Positions 25,301 to 37,000 of a DNA stretch of 60,000 nt are shown here, one piece after another (position 1 is the first letter of the stretch; each line of letters starts with the position of its first letter). Both the position numbers and the translations under genes were made by a program. Under the pieces are notes generated by a model. The model was not told the DNA's origin. It worked only from the letters and a program-made list of their open reading frames with translations, and searched no databases. The stretch comes from Branchiostoma floridae. Taxonomy: Eukaryota; Chordata; Leptocardii; Amphioxiformes; Branchiostomatidae. Location: the NCBI RefSeq assembly GCF_000003815.2, contig NC_049989.1, forward strand, positions 16,032,522 to 16,092,521. The letters run 5' to 3'.

Positions 25301-26455
25301 TCAACAAGCCGACAAAATACTCCCATTTCTCTTATGGCCAAGGTCGTTCCGCAGTTCATCTTATAAGGCTCCGTCTAAACTTCAGTCAGTTAAACTACCA
25401 TCTATTTCAACACCATTGTATTGATTATCCTACATGTAAATGCGGCTATCATTGTGAAACAACCGAACATTATCTACTACACTGCACACTCTATACTAGC
25501 CAAAGAAGTTCTTTGTTATCGGCTGTCTCAAATATTATAGTAGACCTAAAGCACCTCAACGACACTACTTTATGTACTTTACTGTTATCAGGATCAACAT
25601 CTCTCTCACATCAACAGAACTGTAACATTTTTGATCTTGTCATTACCTATATCCATTGTACAGGCAGGTTCTCCTAATTGATTCAGCACCAACTTGTCTT
25701 GTTTAAATTTATTTTTCTGTTATCCATTTTGTACTTATGTATGTAATGTCGTTTACTATTCTTGTTTTATGCGTATGTTTCTTGAGTAGAAGGCTTAATA
25801 TAAGCAATTTGTGCTTTCCGCCTCATACTCGCAAAATATATGTGAATAAATAAAAAAAAAACAGTGGTTAATACGGAGGATGGTACCCAGTCTAATATTC
25901 AATATTCTTTATGTCTTCATTGTCTGAACACCAATCCAAAAGATAGAGGCTGCTGGCTAGCTGCCATGAAGCCCGACATCTATGTGTAAGCACGTTTAAC
26001 TCTCAACTGAGCAACAGACAATAGACCGAATAGCTAGTGAGTGATTTTGTCTGCAAGTTGTTGAATCTCTCGGGTGTAAACAAAAACATCCATCACTTGA
26101 ATGTAGAGACTGTCTTTCTTTGAAGTATAGAACTAAAGGTTATAGGTCATGACGAGTCAAACAGATTCATTCATGCATAACCACACATACAAGGCTGCTG
26201 TTAACTATTATCATATTAAGTGGCTGATTGTCAAACAACTTAAGAATCATTTCATTTATTTGTAGTATTCCAACTAGTAAATACTATAGGACTGGTCTAA
26301 CTATAGAAAAACTAAACTTCAGCAACAGCTTTCCTTATTATTCCTACCTCGTGCTCCTCCAATACTTGAAATATTTTCGCCCCAATAAAAAGCCAGTTAC
26401 AGAACACCACAAACAGTCCGAGCAGGGTTGCCCAACTAGTTCTTCGTGCCGCCAT
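19384..26455 (-). CDS. K2P (KCNK-type) potassium channel gene B, 337 aa, six exons
   Basis: Background K+ channel subunit of the plasma membrane, expected to work as a dimer. Exons, 5' to 3': 26455-26348, 23890-23749, 23524-23412, 22834-22746, 20857-20590, 19677-19384; total 1014 nt including stop, all borders GT/AG, phases 0,1,0,2,0. Domains: M1 about 10-32 ending FQVLEEHE; cap region with few Cys; P1 filter TIGYGH (107-112); M2 122-144 with FFGIP; M3 about 173-195; P2 filter TVGFGD (217-222); M4 from 241 (GLFCWIMTGL); acidic Glu/Lys-rich cytoplasmic tail ending EKEKHA. The start ATG has a good AAACATGG context. Unlike C, D and E, the exon covering M1 and cap is split by a 2.5-kb intron, and the M3-P2 intron is absent. 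P1 is followed by VQITTDAGK, lacking the Pro of its neighbours. Intron 1 holds an antisense LINE; intron 4 holds a TIR element and a SINE. Subfamily (TASK, TALK, TREK) cannot be fixed by eye. Confidence 0.9.
20905..21957. mobile_element. ~1.05-kb TIR element in gene B intron 4
   Basis: The termini ACCTCCATGAAA (about 20913-20924) and TTTCATGGAGGT (about 21945-21956) are inverted repeats. Internally, a block of about 250 bp occurs twice at about 300-bp spacing (near 21260-21460 and 21555-21790). Both blocks share CTGAGGTACC-like, GTTATCNTC, ACAAAAAYGCCCCTGC and TAGGGGGC words. It ends with GTTGACAGACAGACAGACAC. Non-coding and probably non-autonomous. Confidence 0.65.
22195..22636 (-). mobile_element. 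tRNA-derived SINE in gene B intron 4
   Basis: Read on the minus strand, the unit begins with a tRNA-like head: a Pol III A box TAGCACAGTGG and a B box GGTTCGAATCC about 35 nt later. The body follows, with TGCCCTTGGGAAAGGCACTT, CCTCGGATAGGACGTTAAAT, GGAGGTCCCGTG and TTAAAGAACCC. The head is not a working tRNA (no clean acceptor stem or anticodon loop seen). Fragments of the body recur at 46945-47050 and, diverged, at 32580-32735. Confidence 0.75.
24127..25861 (+). mobile_element. 5'-truncated LINE inserted antisense in gene B intron 1
   Basis: A CR1/Jockey-like non-LTR retrotransposon with reverse-transcriptase frame, 3' UTR and an AATAAATAAAAAAAAAA end (to 25861). The word CAGTGG sits on both sides (24121-24126 and 25862-25867) and may be a short target-site duplication. 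It lies in opposite orientation to gene B, between its exons 1 and 2. The endonuclease domain and the first part of the RT are missing, as in usual incomplete reverse transcription. Confidence 0.88.
24133..25677 (+). pseudogene. LINE reverse transcriptase, truncated, one in-frame stop
   Basis: The frame opens as FTPGDSTVNSLTHLVHKLHK, followed by VFLDISKAFDT (palm motif A), then a TAG at 24256-24258 where relatives carry a basic residue before VWHDGLLFKL. Further on are AGVPQGSLLGPLLFLVFIND, LFADDTSL (the YADD-box catalytic motif, here FADD) and the connection region HKHLGLNL. The C-terminal part has PLLEYADIVW and WNELPTNAK, and ends with a Cys/His cluster CKCGYHCETTEHYLLHC. The 417 codons after 24424 are open. 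Only one stop in over 500 codons suggests a young copy. Not able to retrotranspose alone because the N-terminal endonuclease is absent. Confidence 0.88.
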
Positions 26456-27767
26456 GTTTATCCTTACTCACGCGCACCCAGAAGGCAAATGTGACACCAC
26501 CAACCACTCCTATTAAAGCATGTTTTATCAGAGATGACAGAGGTCAATGCTGTGTGACCCAGGCTGTAGACTAGGAGTGTCAACAGATTTGTTATAACTT
26601 GCAGAACAACTTTTGAGGTCGTGGAGGGTCGATGACCTCGGGTGTTGATGACATGCAGGATGTTCCACTGGTGTTGTTGTAATAATTTGTACAAAAGAAC
26701 GTGTAAATGCCGCACATCTAACATGGTGAAAGACAAAGTTAAGTTAAACACACTTTTTTTCAAACTGTGACCTTTTTAGTTTTAGAGTTCTCATAGAAAG
26801 GAGCTTGTTGCAGAGGCCACCAAATTCCATTCAAATTTCTCCCCATATACAAAATGTACAGGCAAAAAGAAAACTGCTATATAATATCATAGAACCCTCA
26901 CATTACAGAACTGATCTAGAAAAAGTGGCATCATCTTCCACTGTCTCTGTCTGATAAAGAAGTCACTCAAGTTCTGCTATATTGTTATCACCACATGCTA
27001 CAGCATATTGTAGTCTACCATTGTTTGTCCATCCTATTCTCGTTAATGCAATAAACCCGCGAGCAAGAATGTGCAATAAGTTTATCATTCAGTCGTTAAA
27101 TGAGATCCCTTATTAATAAGTAACCAGTTTAACTCAGCTGCAATTTGATGCTATTATCATGAGTAAGCTAAGCTGTGAAACTTTAAAGTTTCTTCATCTG
27201 AGTGAGTAAGGATTCCTATTAGTTACATTTTGTGCCTCTGTAAAAATGGATTTTTTGTTTCGGGTGTGTCTCTGTGTGTGTCTATGTATGCATCTACCTG
27301 CCTGCATGTCTGTCTGTGTTTCTAAATTTTTGTTGTCAGCTTATATGAACATCTTGGATGCATTGTGATGTGTACATGTAGCTTAAAGTCTTGGGAAGAT
27401 GAAGGTCTTAGTTGATTTGGGGCACCCTAATGAGTGATCTTGGTACTGCAAAACTTTTGTTTTTTGTGTCTTTTGTCCCAGGTTTGATATGGTCGTATGC
27501 TTTTGTTTGCAGATAGCTAGTCTGTGATAATATCAGGAAGACGCAGCAATAGGTTTGGGCCCCTTACTTTATAGATGTGCATCATTATAATTGTGTCAAA
27601 GTGTCCATTGTATACAGTCTGTCTTATGACTAACAATATTTTGTCACAGAAATGAAAATGCATCACAGACAGAGTACAAAAAGTATGTGGCTGTACTGCT
27701 TTATTTATAATAGCCAGTCTTGGAAGCCATAGATGAGCTCTTCTATATGACATAGTCTGTAACGTTA
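26456..27767. other. gene B upstream flank; no gene recognised
   Basis: The first few hundred bases should include the gene B 5' UTR and promoter; no clear TATA box is seen. A weak LINE-tail-like word AATAAACCCGCGAGCAAGAA occurs near 27049-27068. The rest is AT-rich. Confidence 0.4.
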
Positions 27768-27970
27768 GTTCACCTTTATCAGTGGGATAACCTATATCTG
27801 TTGCTTACAGAAATGGGTATTTGGTGATATCAAGTCGACAAATGGTTTCAAACTACAATAGACATAAGTTTGAACATATTACGACTTGAAATCACTGTCC
27901 ATCCAGTTAACAATTATTACCGTGTTGGTAAACACAATGAATATAGGTTACCCTGTGGATAAAGGTGAAC
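27768..27970. mobile_element. MITE, GTTCACCTTTATC family, copy 2
   Basis: The left end GTTCACCTTTATCAGTGGG and the right end TGGATAAAGGTGAAC are inverted repeats. The inside shares ATCAAGTCGAC and GGTTTCAAACTAC with copies 1 and 3. Confidence 0.75.
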
Positions 27971-28617
27971 TAGCATTACCTGATTTCCAACAAACAAGCA
28001 AGAATACTGACAGTCATACCTTCAAGAACATCTAACATTACCAGAGTTATTAAGTTTAACCCAGATTTCAGAGACGTATATAAAATTGTTCTTCCATAGA
28101 ACTATCATTAGGCCCACCAAGTATGCAGTAGCTATAGGGGCATCCTTGTTACTATAGATAGCTTTCAATAATGCCTACAGGTGTGCAAAAGTTCAAGCAT
28201 TGACAATCTGTTCAGTGTAATGTAACCATCATCTGCCACCATGTGCTTCGGAAGCTGGTGTGCTACACCAAATGATGGTTATACAGCCTGGCTATATTAT
28301 AGATACAGAAAGTATTTAGTTTAATGATTATGTGAACACTGAAATACAAGCAGTGCACATTTACGATCACTGTAAATATTGTCACTGAAACCCCTATACA
28401 CTATAAAACCACCTGTTACAGAGAAACTAGATTTATTTATTATATACCTTTTTGCTGCAAAAATAGTTTTTTATAGGCATTAAGTAGTAGTGTTGTGCAG
28501 TTACAATAATTTATTATGGGACCTATTATAAGTCAGGCACATGACATATTGTAGCTCCTCTAAATTCTTGACTTTGTCAATGTCGTGCTGATCTCTATGC
28601 TCAACAGTCACAGTTAC

Positions 28618-29216
28618 ATACTGTAAATGCATTTAATTTCGCGGGGATTTAATTTCGCGGTAGCGGCAAAATGGACATTTCGCGGTGGATTTAATTTCGC
28701 GGTAGCGCCATCCCGCGAAATTCAATGCATTTTCAGCACTGCACTGTAGTCACGAACTGCCGTGTAAAACCCGGCGCCTCTACAAACCGCCAGTCGGAAA
28801 ACACTTGCTGGTTACCCGGTAAGGGTCCTATACAGACGGATAGAACAGTTTCCATGCTTTTGACTTGTTCTTGCGTGAGCCACTGTTACTGATCTAATCG
28901 TATCTACCCTCTCAATACGTAATAGTATACAGTAGTACGACCTTTGTATCATGGTGAACATACTGTACAGTACTGTAATACAGTTGGTCGTATGAAAAAA
29001 ATACATGTGTGTCTTCACCGTAGTAAGTATGTCAAACATTTCATTATACAGTGACAAAGACAGTTACTGTAGTAGTATGTACATGGAGCGGAAATGGGGC
29101 ACCTTAGGCGTCGCCAGCAGACGAAATATTCGCGGTGGATTTAATTTCGCGGTGAAGCGGCCGCCGCGAAAACCGCGAATATTAATCCACCGCGAATATT
29201 TCTGCATTTACAGTAT
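28618..29216. mobile_element. CGCGG-rich MITE (TACTGTAAATGCA ends), long variant
   Basis: It starts TACTGTAAATGCATTTAATT, then TCGCGGGGATTTAATTTCGC, and ends CCGCGAATATTTCTGCATTT then ACAGTA. The outer 13 bases form an inverted repeat, while the two arms differ (TTTAATTTCGCGGGG against GAAATATTCGCGGTGG). The longer middle includes AAACCCGGCGCC and CGCCAGTC words that also occur in the degenerate copy near 36950-37110. Alternatively the first 120 bp are one short copy and the rest a half copy. Confidence 0.7.
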
Positions 29217-30029
29217 AGTGATAGTTCCCTACAGTGTAGTTGCTGGAAGGCTTCTTAGATTCTTGTTGCAACATATATCTACATGTACATGTACATTGTA
29301 TCATGTCATTGAGATGACTCTGTACCAACTTTTCAGCCATCACCAATCTACAAGAAGTAATGAGTGATTGCATAGGTCTCAGTGTATCACATAGCACTTA
29401 ATGCATTAAGTTGGCGGTAGTTTCATGTTCACGGTTAACGTTATTGTAATGACCTCCACTGAAACTGAAAATCACTGCAAAAATTGTTGTCTTCTGCACA
29501 CCTACCCCCATGTCTAAGCACTACATGTACATACTATACATTGTACAGCTGCAGTATAATACTTTGTTCTATCCATCTGTAGCACCCTTTCCCCATCGCT
29601 AATAGGTTTCTGACTTGTTGTGTCTAAAGGTGCCAGTGTTTTCAACTGTACTGTAGCAGTATATGACTATTTCTGTGCTAGTAGCACTCTTGCAAACTCA
29701 AAACCACCACAAACACTTCATTGTTGCCATTAATTTAGCGCATTATAACCATTATATTGAATAGCCGCAAACTTAAATGCATAGTAACATCAATATCAGA
29801 ATCCACTGTTTCAAAATCTTGTGATTATCAGGTTTAATAGCCTCTCTATATCTGTTGGTTTATTGTTTACCTAGTTCAGCAAGTTTTGCATTGTTTTGAT
29901 ACCTAAGTACATGTACATTTTGTACATTCATGTAAGACAGCAGCAAAATCAGCTTCTTGCAAGCTACATTTTGTGTACAAAGAAATTAGAATTCAATGTG
30001 GTTTGTTGTCAGTTTTAGTTTCTGTCGCA
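29217..30029. other. no gene recognised
   Basis: AT-rich intergenic sequence with several ACATGTAC words. Nothing coding is seen. Confidence 0.35.
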
Positions 30030-30462
30030 GCAAAATTAGAATTAGTGCCCACCCTCTCGAAATTGAGAGAGGGCGGTACAAGAGGCTTAGATCCGTGTGT
30101 GAAAGAACGTACAAACGTGGTGGAAGACGAGACACATTTTATGTCAAACTGCTCTTTCTATAATCAAGAAAGAAAAGAGCTGTTCAAAGAAGCCATCAAA
30201 TTCCATCCAAACTTTCTCACATTCACTGACAAAAAGAAAGCAGTTCACCTTTTAACATCACTAAACCCACACATAATAGAAAAAGTGGGATCTTTCGTCT
30301 TCCACTTTCTTCGAAAAAGGAGTCGACCCCAATAACCCAGGATCTAGAGCTAGCTTTTACTAGTTTTAGACTAGAGTAGACACTTGCGATATTGTATTTT
30401 ACACTGTTTGAATCTATGTTACCTGCAATTAGCCCACAGGCAAGAATTTGCAATAAACTTGA
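30030..30462 (+). mobile_element. LINE 3' end, ORF2 C-terminus and tail (copy 1)
   Basis: A frame ending at 30335 reads VKERTNVVEDETHFMSNCSF, YNQERKELFKEAI, then HLLTSLNPHIIEKV. This resembles the Cys/His-containing C-terminus of non-LTR retrotransposon ORF2. Near 30060 the matching frame shifts (EIERGRYKRL in a neighbouring frame), so the copy is decayed. The 3' UTR has TTTTAGACTAGAGTAGACAC and ends ACCTGCAATTAGCCCACAGG...TTGCAATAAACTT. Copies of the same family are at 54620-55105 and 57420-57545. Confidence 0.75.
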
Positions 30463-30719
30463 TAATTGAACTGCTAAACCGATGCAATCGCCAAGTAGGT
30501 TATATAATAAGAGTTCAGTCAGCCTTGCATTCGGTTGGTCTTGAGTTTGATCACCAGCCAAGTCATGCCAAAGACTTATTTAAATATCTCCTTCCTGCAC
30601 CAGATGGTACAGAGGGTGGTGCCCATCTCCATTTCAGTAGCCCTTGGGCCACACAGGTTTGTGCAGTCAACACTGCAAGGGGCTACTCCACTGATCGTGA
30701 TGCATGTTAAACTACATTT

Positions 30720-30744
30720 TGTTGTTGTTGTTGTTGTTGTTGTC
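30720..30744. repeat. GTT microsatellite
   Basis: About eight GTT units in a row, just past the LINE tail. Confidence 0.85.
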
Positions 30745-31077
30745 CTCATTTAACGTCTATTATTTCGCTAGACGTGGTCTCTTGGTGCTGAATTTTGTAC
30801 CATACTCTTTCCCAGATGTGTGCTAAGCAGAGAAAGTAGCATGTACTATTTGTAAAGTCTTTGGTACTACTTAGCCAGAGATTGAATACAACCTATAATG
30901 TACAAAATCGTAAAAAGAAACATTTGAATCTTGAAGATTTTTAATATTTTAGAATTTTGTGCAATAAGACAATAATGAACTAAAACCCTCTCACTTCTTG
31001 AATACATATATTAAGAAGGATCCTTGTTACATATAGTTTGATCTACTGCCCCCTCCCCCCTCGAATATCTAACCACA

Positions 31078-34000
31078 TCATAGTGGGGTGTCGAATCCTC
31101 CGTTATACCTCCCAGTCTTTCCCCACTCGGACACCTCCTTGGGCTTGATGTCTTTGTTCATCTTGGACTTCAGGCCTTTTGGTAACTTCAAGTCTGCCAT
31201 GTCCACATTGACCCCATCGATGTCCGGCACATCCAGATCAGAAACCTTAGATCCCAGGTCCTTCAGTTTTGTCACCATCAAGTCCAGGGCACCAGCAAGG
31301 AAGGTCAGGCCTACCATGATCCACAGGAACACTACAAACTATGGGGACAAAAATGTGAAATTTTGAGGCCATGATGATTTGACTTATAATGGATGACATC
31401 TGTTCAACTAGATCATGATTTTTAACCTCCTTGACTAGATCCATTGCGTCAACATCCATAAAAAAATGGAACTACTTAAAAATAAATTTTTTCAACCACA
31501 CTCTGTAAATCAAACAAAGTAGCTGCATGAGCAAATATATACTCAGTATGGATTTTAAGAAAATATATGAGAAAATATCATACTATTCAATATTTTCCAC
31601 TGTCTTACAACACCAAAATTTGCTTTACCTTGAATTTTCAGCCGCACTTCCGTCGACCTTCTTCAGGAGTGACGATTCAGTTACTCTGATCACGTGGTTA
31701 TTCTAAAATGACCACTATCTATGAAGTGCAAATTCTGTTTGGGTCACAGATAAAAATGTAGTCTTTAAGTTAAACGGATTTTTCTGTTGTTGTCGTACTG
31801 TGAATGTACCTTGTAGATGGTGTTCACAGCATATGCCATGGTGTCGGAAGGTAGAGCAGCCACAAAGTCTCCAAACCCCACAGTGCTCAAGGTGATGAAA
31901 CAGTAGTACAGGGCCTCTAGGTATGACCAGTCTTCTTCAACTGGGATGAAAGAAGTCACAGCATGATAATCATTGCATTTTACATATTTTTTTAGTTCCT
32001 CAGTACCTGGGTGAAGAAGACTTATTTGACTAATGTATTGTATACTCAGGTACACCTCATGGTGTAAGGTTTCATTCATGAGTTTCTTCTTCCCATAGAC
32101 TTCTATGTTATAATTCGTGGTTTAAATGGGCGCATTCATAATGAAGCTAGTACGTGAAATATCAGCAGATTTTTCATTCTATGTCGAGCACATTTACCCT
32201 ATATCGTGGGAAAAAATTGCCAACGTTAGCTATACATAGGAACTTTTTTTATAGCAATTACAAACTACGATTAGTCAATCCCCACAAAAGGCACTTTTTC
32301 ACTGCTATTGTACAACCGCACCACTCAGAACCCAGGACTGTGTACCTCCGACCGAGCGCGCGGCTGCAAAACTTTACCTGGCAGTGCTAATTTCTTCAGT
32401 TACAAACAAGCTTTCACCAATCCAACTTTTGAGATCAGTTCCGCTGGCTAAAAGGGAATTTCTCACCGCTAAAAACATGCGTCCGTGCTGCCGTTTATTT
32501 TTTGGCTCGGATCTCGTTTAAGGTACCCACTCGGAGTAATACATCAATGAGACCTTAACAAACCAGGTTGTAATGAACTGAACAAGCTGCATATCCGGGC
32601 AGATTTGTATGGTCCACTCACACTTGGAAGGACTCTTGTCCATAAGTGCGGTGGGTTCTTTAATGTCTAAGGTATGACTGTCCTGAAACATGGGACCTCC
32701 TTAACATCCTATCCAAGGGATGTCCATAACTAAGGCACAATCTAACAGACATATATGTCATGTTGCTCTTGATCTTAATGATTCACTTGCATATATTATA
32801 TTAGTAATAGACTATCATCTGCTCATGATCACATCACTGTACTTATTATCATTATTGCGATTAACCTTTGGGTATGTACTGTAGTTATGGTTAATTATGG
32901 GTAGTTGGTACTGATGTTTTGTGCGCATGCCCAAAACAGTTAATTAGTTCCTTTGACCCACAACTGTGAGACGTACCTAAAGTGAAGATGAGAGCAGGAA
33001 CGAAGAAGAACACACTCAGCATGACAATCAGGGATACCAGAATCCCCACTATGCTGATGAACCCCGGGTTCTTTATCTTCTTGGACAGTTGCTCCTTCAC
33101 ACGCTTGTCCATCCATCTGTAAAGAAAAGTTAGAATATGTAAAAGGTAATGGTTGTGTTACTCGTATTTTGTTGTTATCTACTGTGTCTAGGGCACAGTA
33201 TTGGAAGGTGGAGCCCATCCTTCTCATTCTACTGCCCTTTACATTTTGTACCTCCCCAACCAAAGTCAGGTACTACCCACTTTTACATGTTGCATGACAT
33301 ATGCAATTGCTAGGGCACTACAACTATGACATACCAGGGGATTTGAAACCAAGACCCCTGGGCCAAACAGCCTTACCACTATGCCACTTGATAATCACTG
33401 TTGATTGTGATATGTATGCCAATGATAGAAATACACATAATACTGTCATGTATTCTGTTTAATTATATAGAAAGTAGATTCCCTCATTTTAGACACATGA
33501 GTAGCACTGACAAGTTTATGTTCCTCATGCGTTTTGACAAACCGACCATAGCTAAACCCATACAGTCTTATCTTTTCCCCATTACCAAGAAGCGAGAAGA
33601 AGCCGAATTTCTGTGTTAGACAAAATTTGTCATACTTTTATATGTATACAAAAAAAATATATATATTTTTTGTATTGTTGTGACCTATACTTAGCTCGGT
33701 TGGGCAAATCTGTACATTGTCAATAAAGGTCTTCATTCAATAATATCATGATAGGTTGTAGATAGAGCACCTGTTTGAGTGACACCAATAACAGTACTGT
33801 AAATGTTGAAGTTGTCGCAGTGGTTAAACAAGTTTACCTATTTGCATCACCAAGTTGTCCACCAACAAGTGCCAGTAGGATCAAACAGATGGGGATGCCA
33901 ATAAATGCATAGGCACAGCAGAAGATCTGTAAGATAATAACAATGGTTGCCCTTCAGTATAAACCGTTATGTAATGGCAAAATTTGCATCAGCACAATAA

Positions 34001-37000
34001 CCTACAGTACAGAGTAAAAAATTTCCACACAAGTACCACTTCTGCAGTACCTTCTCAAGCCACAAGAGGGCCCAAATTCAAATTCATCTGATCTCTCAAT
34101 GCTGAAAACCACATATCAAGAACACAATTCACAGACTGAGTCATTCTTAAGTTTTACCATTTACAAACACCAAATGGCACAACAAACAAGACAAAAATTA
34201 TTTCTCTATCTGACAGAAATAATTTGCATTTCAGACTATCTAGAACAATGTGTTTTCAAAATGTGAAACCTGCTTGATAGATTTATTCAAAATTTTATAT
34301 TACTCTTAAAAAAACTACTACTATTTTAGCAATGTCCCTAGCTTTGTAGATGTCACAAAATTGCTAGTGATGTCTGAATATGAAATAATTATGTTGCTGG
34401 CTCTTTTATGTCAACAAAGATGTGATTTGAAACCTACCTTTCCAGCATCTGTCAAAGGCCCCATATGTCCATAGCCTATGGTGGTGACGATCGTCATGCA
34501 GAAGTACCAAGACTCCATGTAGTCGAGGTTGTATGATGTATCATTCTGATAAGATACTGAAAAAAATAAGGCATAATCATAAGCTAGGAGACCCAAACCT
34601 GTACGTAAGAGCAAGTTACTGTAAATGCAATTAAGTTCGCTGGGATTTAATTTCGCGGTAGTGGGAAAAGGGACTTTTCATGGTGGATTTAATCGCGAAC
34701 ATTAATCCACCGCGAACATTTCTGCATTTACAGTACCTCCAAGAGTAGAAAATGCTGACTAAAACATTTGAAAACTTTAACTGAGGTAAATTTTCCATAG
34801 ATGATGAAAAAAAGTAGCACAAAGTTTCCAAACAATAGGATGGTAATTAGATTTAACATATTAGACAATAGAGTATAGCACATTCAAGGTTATGTCAACA
34901 ATTAATGGATAATACAAACAAATAAGTATCAAATTTTCATTCGTTTTACTTTTTTTTTTGCAACAAGCTTAAGGGAAACCTTTAAAAGTGATGGTAACCT
35001 TGGGGTTACTTAAAGGTCATAAGTTTGTGCCCTTGCACGTAGGCACCGTCTGCAACAGTGATGTAATTGCTATCATTATATCATGGCCTCGGGAAAATTG
35101 TGCAGAAATTTCAAATAAACGTTAGCGTTCTTCAAATTTCTTAAAGATCCTTTGAAGTAAAAAAAAGTGACTATCTACATGTATATACAAGTCATGTTAT
35201 TGAAGTAATAGGTTATCTTAATTAACAGTTACTACACCAATATTTCCCTTGTTATTTGAATCCATTTGCATTGGGTTGAACTCAAATATATTGAATATCA
35301 TCATTATACAAATGTAGCCATTGGAGGCTTGCCAAATCCCTATTTATGCACTCTGTATCCAATCTTTACCAAATCTACAAATTATTGTATCTCAGCTAGG
35401 TTACGTGGCCTTATGTCTGAGTAAATAAGAATACATGTAGGTCATTAACCCCACTTAACTCAAACCATAAACATTTAAGTGTAGTTTCTGTCAGACCAAA
35501 TCAATAGTGTTGATTTTTTCATTAAAATTTTCAACTCAAGGTGAATAGTTTTGATTAGAAGTGCTGTAGGTGACGAATGTTTTATAATGTCCCTGAAGTG
35601 AAGATGGCATTTTTCATTTGACGTATATACATGTAGGTACCCCCAGAGACTCAGGAACTATGCCATTGTTCAACAAAATGTCACAGAGTCTAGATACTCA
35701 GGGGGTTCAGAGCAAAGGCCCCATTCCCACGGCAGTGTCTGAGTTGAGCAAACAAATGGATCTCCCTAAACACCTCAAACGACCTCAAACAGCCTCAAAA
35801 ACCTTCAAATGGCTCTAAAATATGCAATGTACATTGGGACCTTGTGTGGTGCTCTGTTCACATTGTTTGTGTATTTATAAACAAAAAACACAGCAAGCTC
35901 TAATAGGTTATTTTCCAGTTATTTGGATGCCAGACATTGCTTCAATCTTGAAACCGGCGGACTACCTCAAAATAACTCATAAAATTGATACTTTTTAGGA
36001 CTTGCTGCATTTTTCTAAATTCATGAATGCATAAACAATATATTCAGAGTGCCACACACTGCATATTAGAGCTGTTTGAGGTCATCTGAGGTGGTTTGAG
36101 GTGTTGGTTGATCCTTGACCTTTCATACAAAGGCTTGGGTTGGAAGGTCAGGTGATTGCTTTGTCTGGATGAAGGAAATTCAACGTGACTGCCCGAAGCA
36201 AACCCCACGTTAAGCCTAAGGATATTATTTTACAAAGCATTCTTTCTACGGATGAGTCAGAGAGATAATCTGCATGATAGCACGTGAATCATTATATTGA
36301 TGCCTACAAAATATCTGAAAGGTAAATAATACGAGTAAGTGACATTTTGAAAATCTGTTACCCAAATGTAAAACTATTCACTAAATGTAATTCTGCCAGG
36401 CACCTTAAGCTTTAGGCTGCTACATGAAAAAGAGCGATAAATTTAATGATCTACTAAATGCAGGATCAGTAATCCCTGAGATATGCACACTTCAGGTATC
36501 CAGGTGTTCAAGACATTCTTGAGGCCTCCATAACACTTCTTTTCAATGTCACAGTGGTGGTTGTATGTTACCTGGTAGATAGTTGAGATTACATTTTACC
36601 AGTAATACCAGTCTTGTATAAGTTATAACTACCTAGTAACAAACTCTTGACAACACTTCAGTGACGGTCATATTTTACAATTTTAATGTGATGGAAATTC
36701 TGTGATGTGTAGTTTGCAGGTTACTGACCTTGCCAAGGTCATATTACTTTGATTGGGCTTTAATTATGTCCTTCCAACCTTTTAAATTATAATCATTATG
36801 CACTTTGGTCAAACAAGACTTGAAAGACTCAGAGACTTAGATCAGTGCAACTAAATATACGTGATTTACTTTTTCAGTTATCTTCTAAAGGAACTATGCT
36901 TTGTTTCTGAAACAAAAATGGTAGGTTCTATCAGTTTACTATAATTATCATGATGCAAATGCCTTTAAGTTCATGGTATTTTGATTTCGTGGTAAGGATA

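Noticed and set aside
33341-33392. tRNA-like stretch on the minus strand
   Set aside because: Only A/B-box-like words remain. It leads into SINE-type sequence and has no proper stems.
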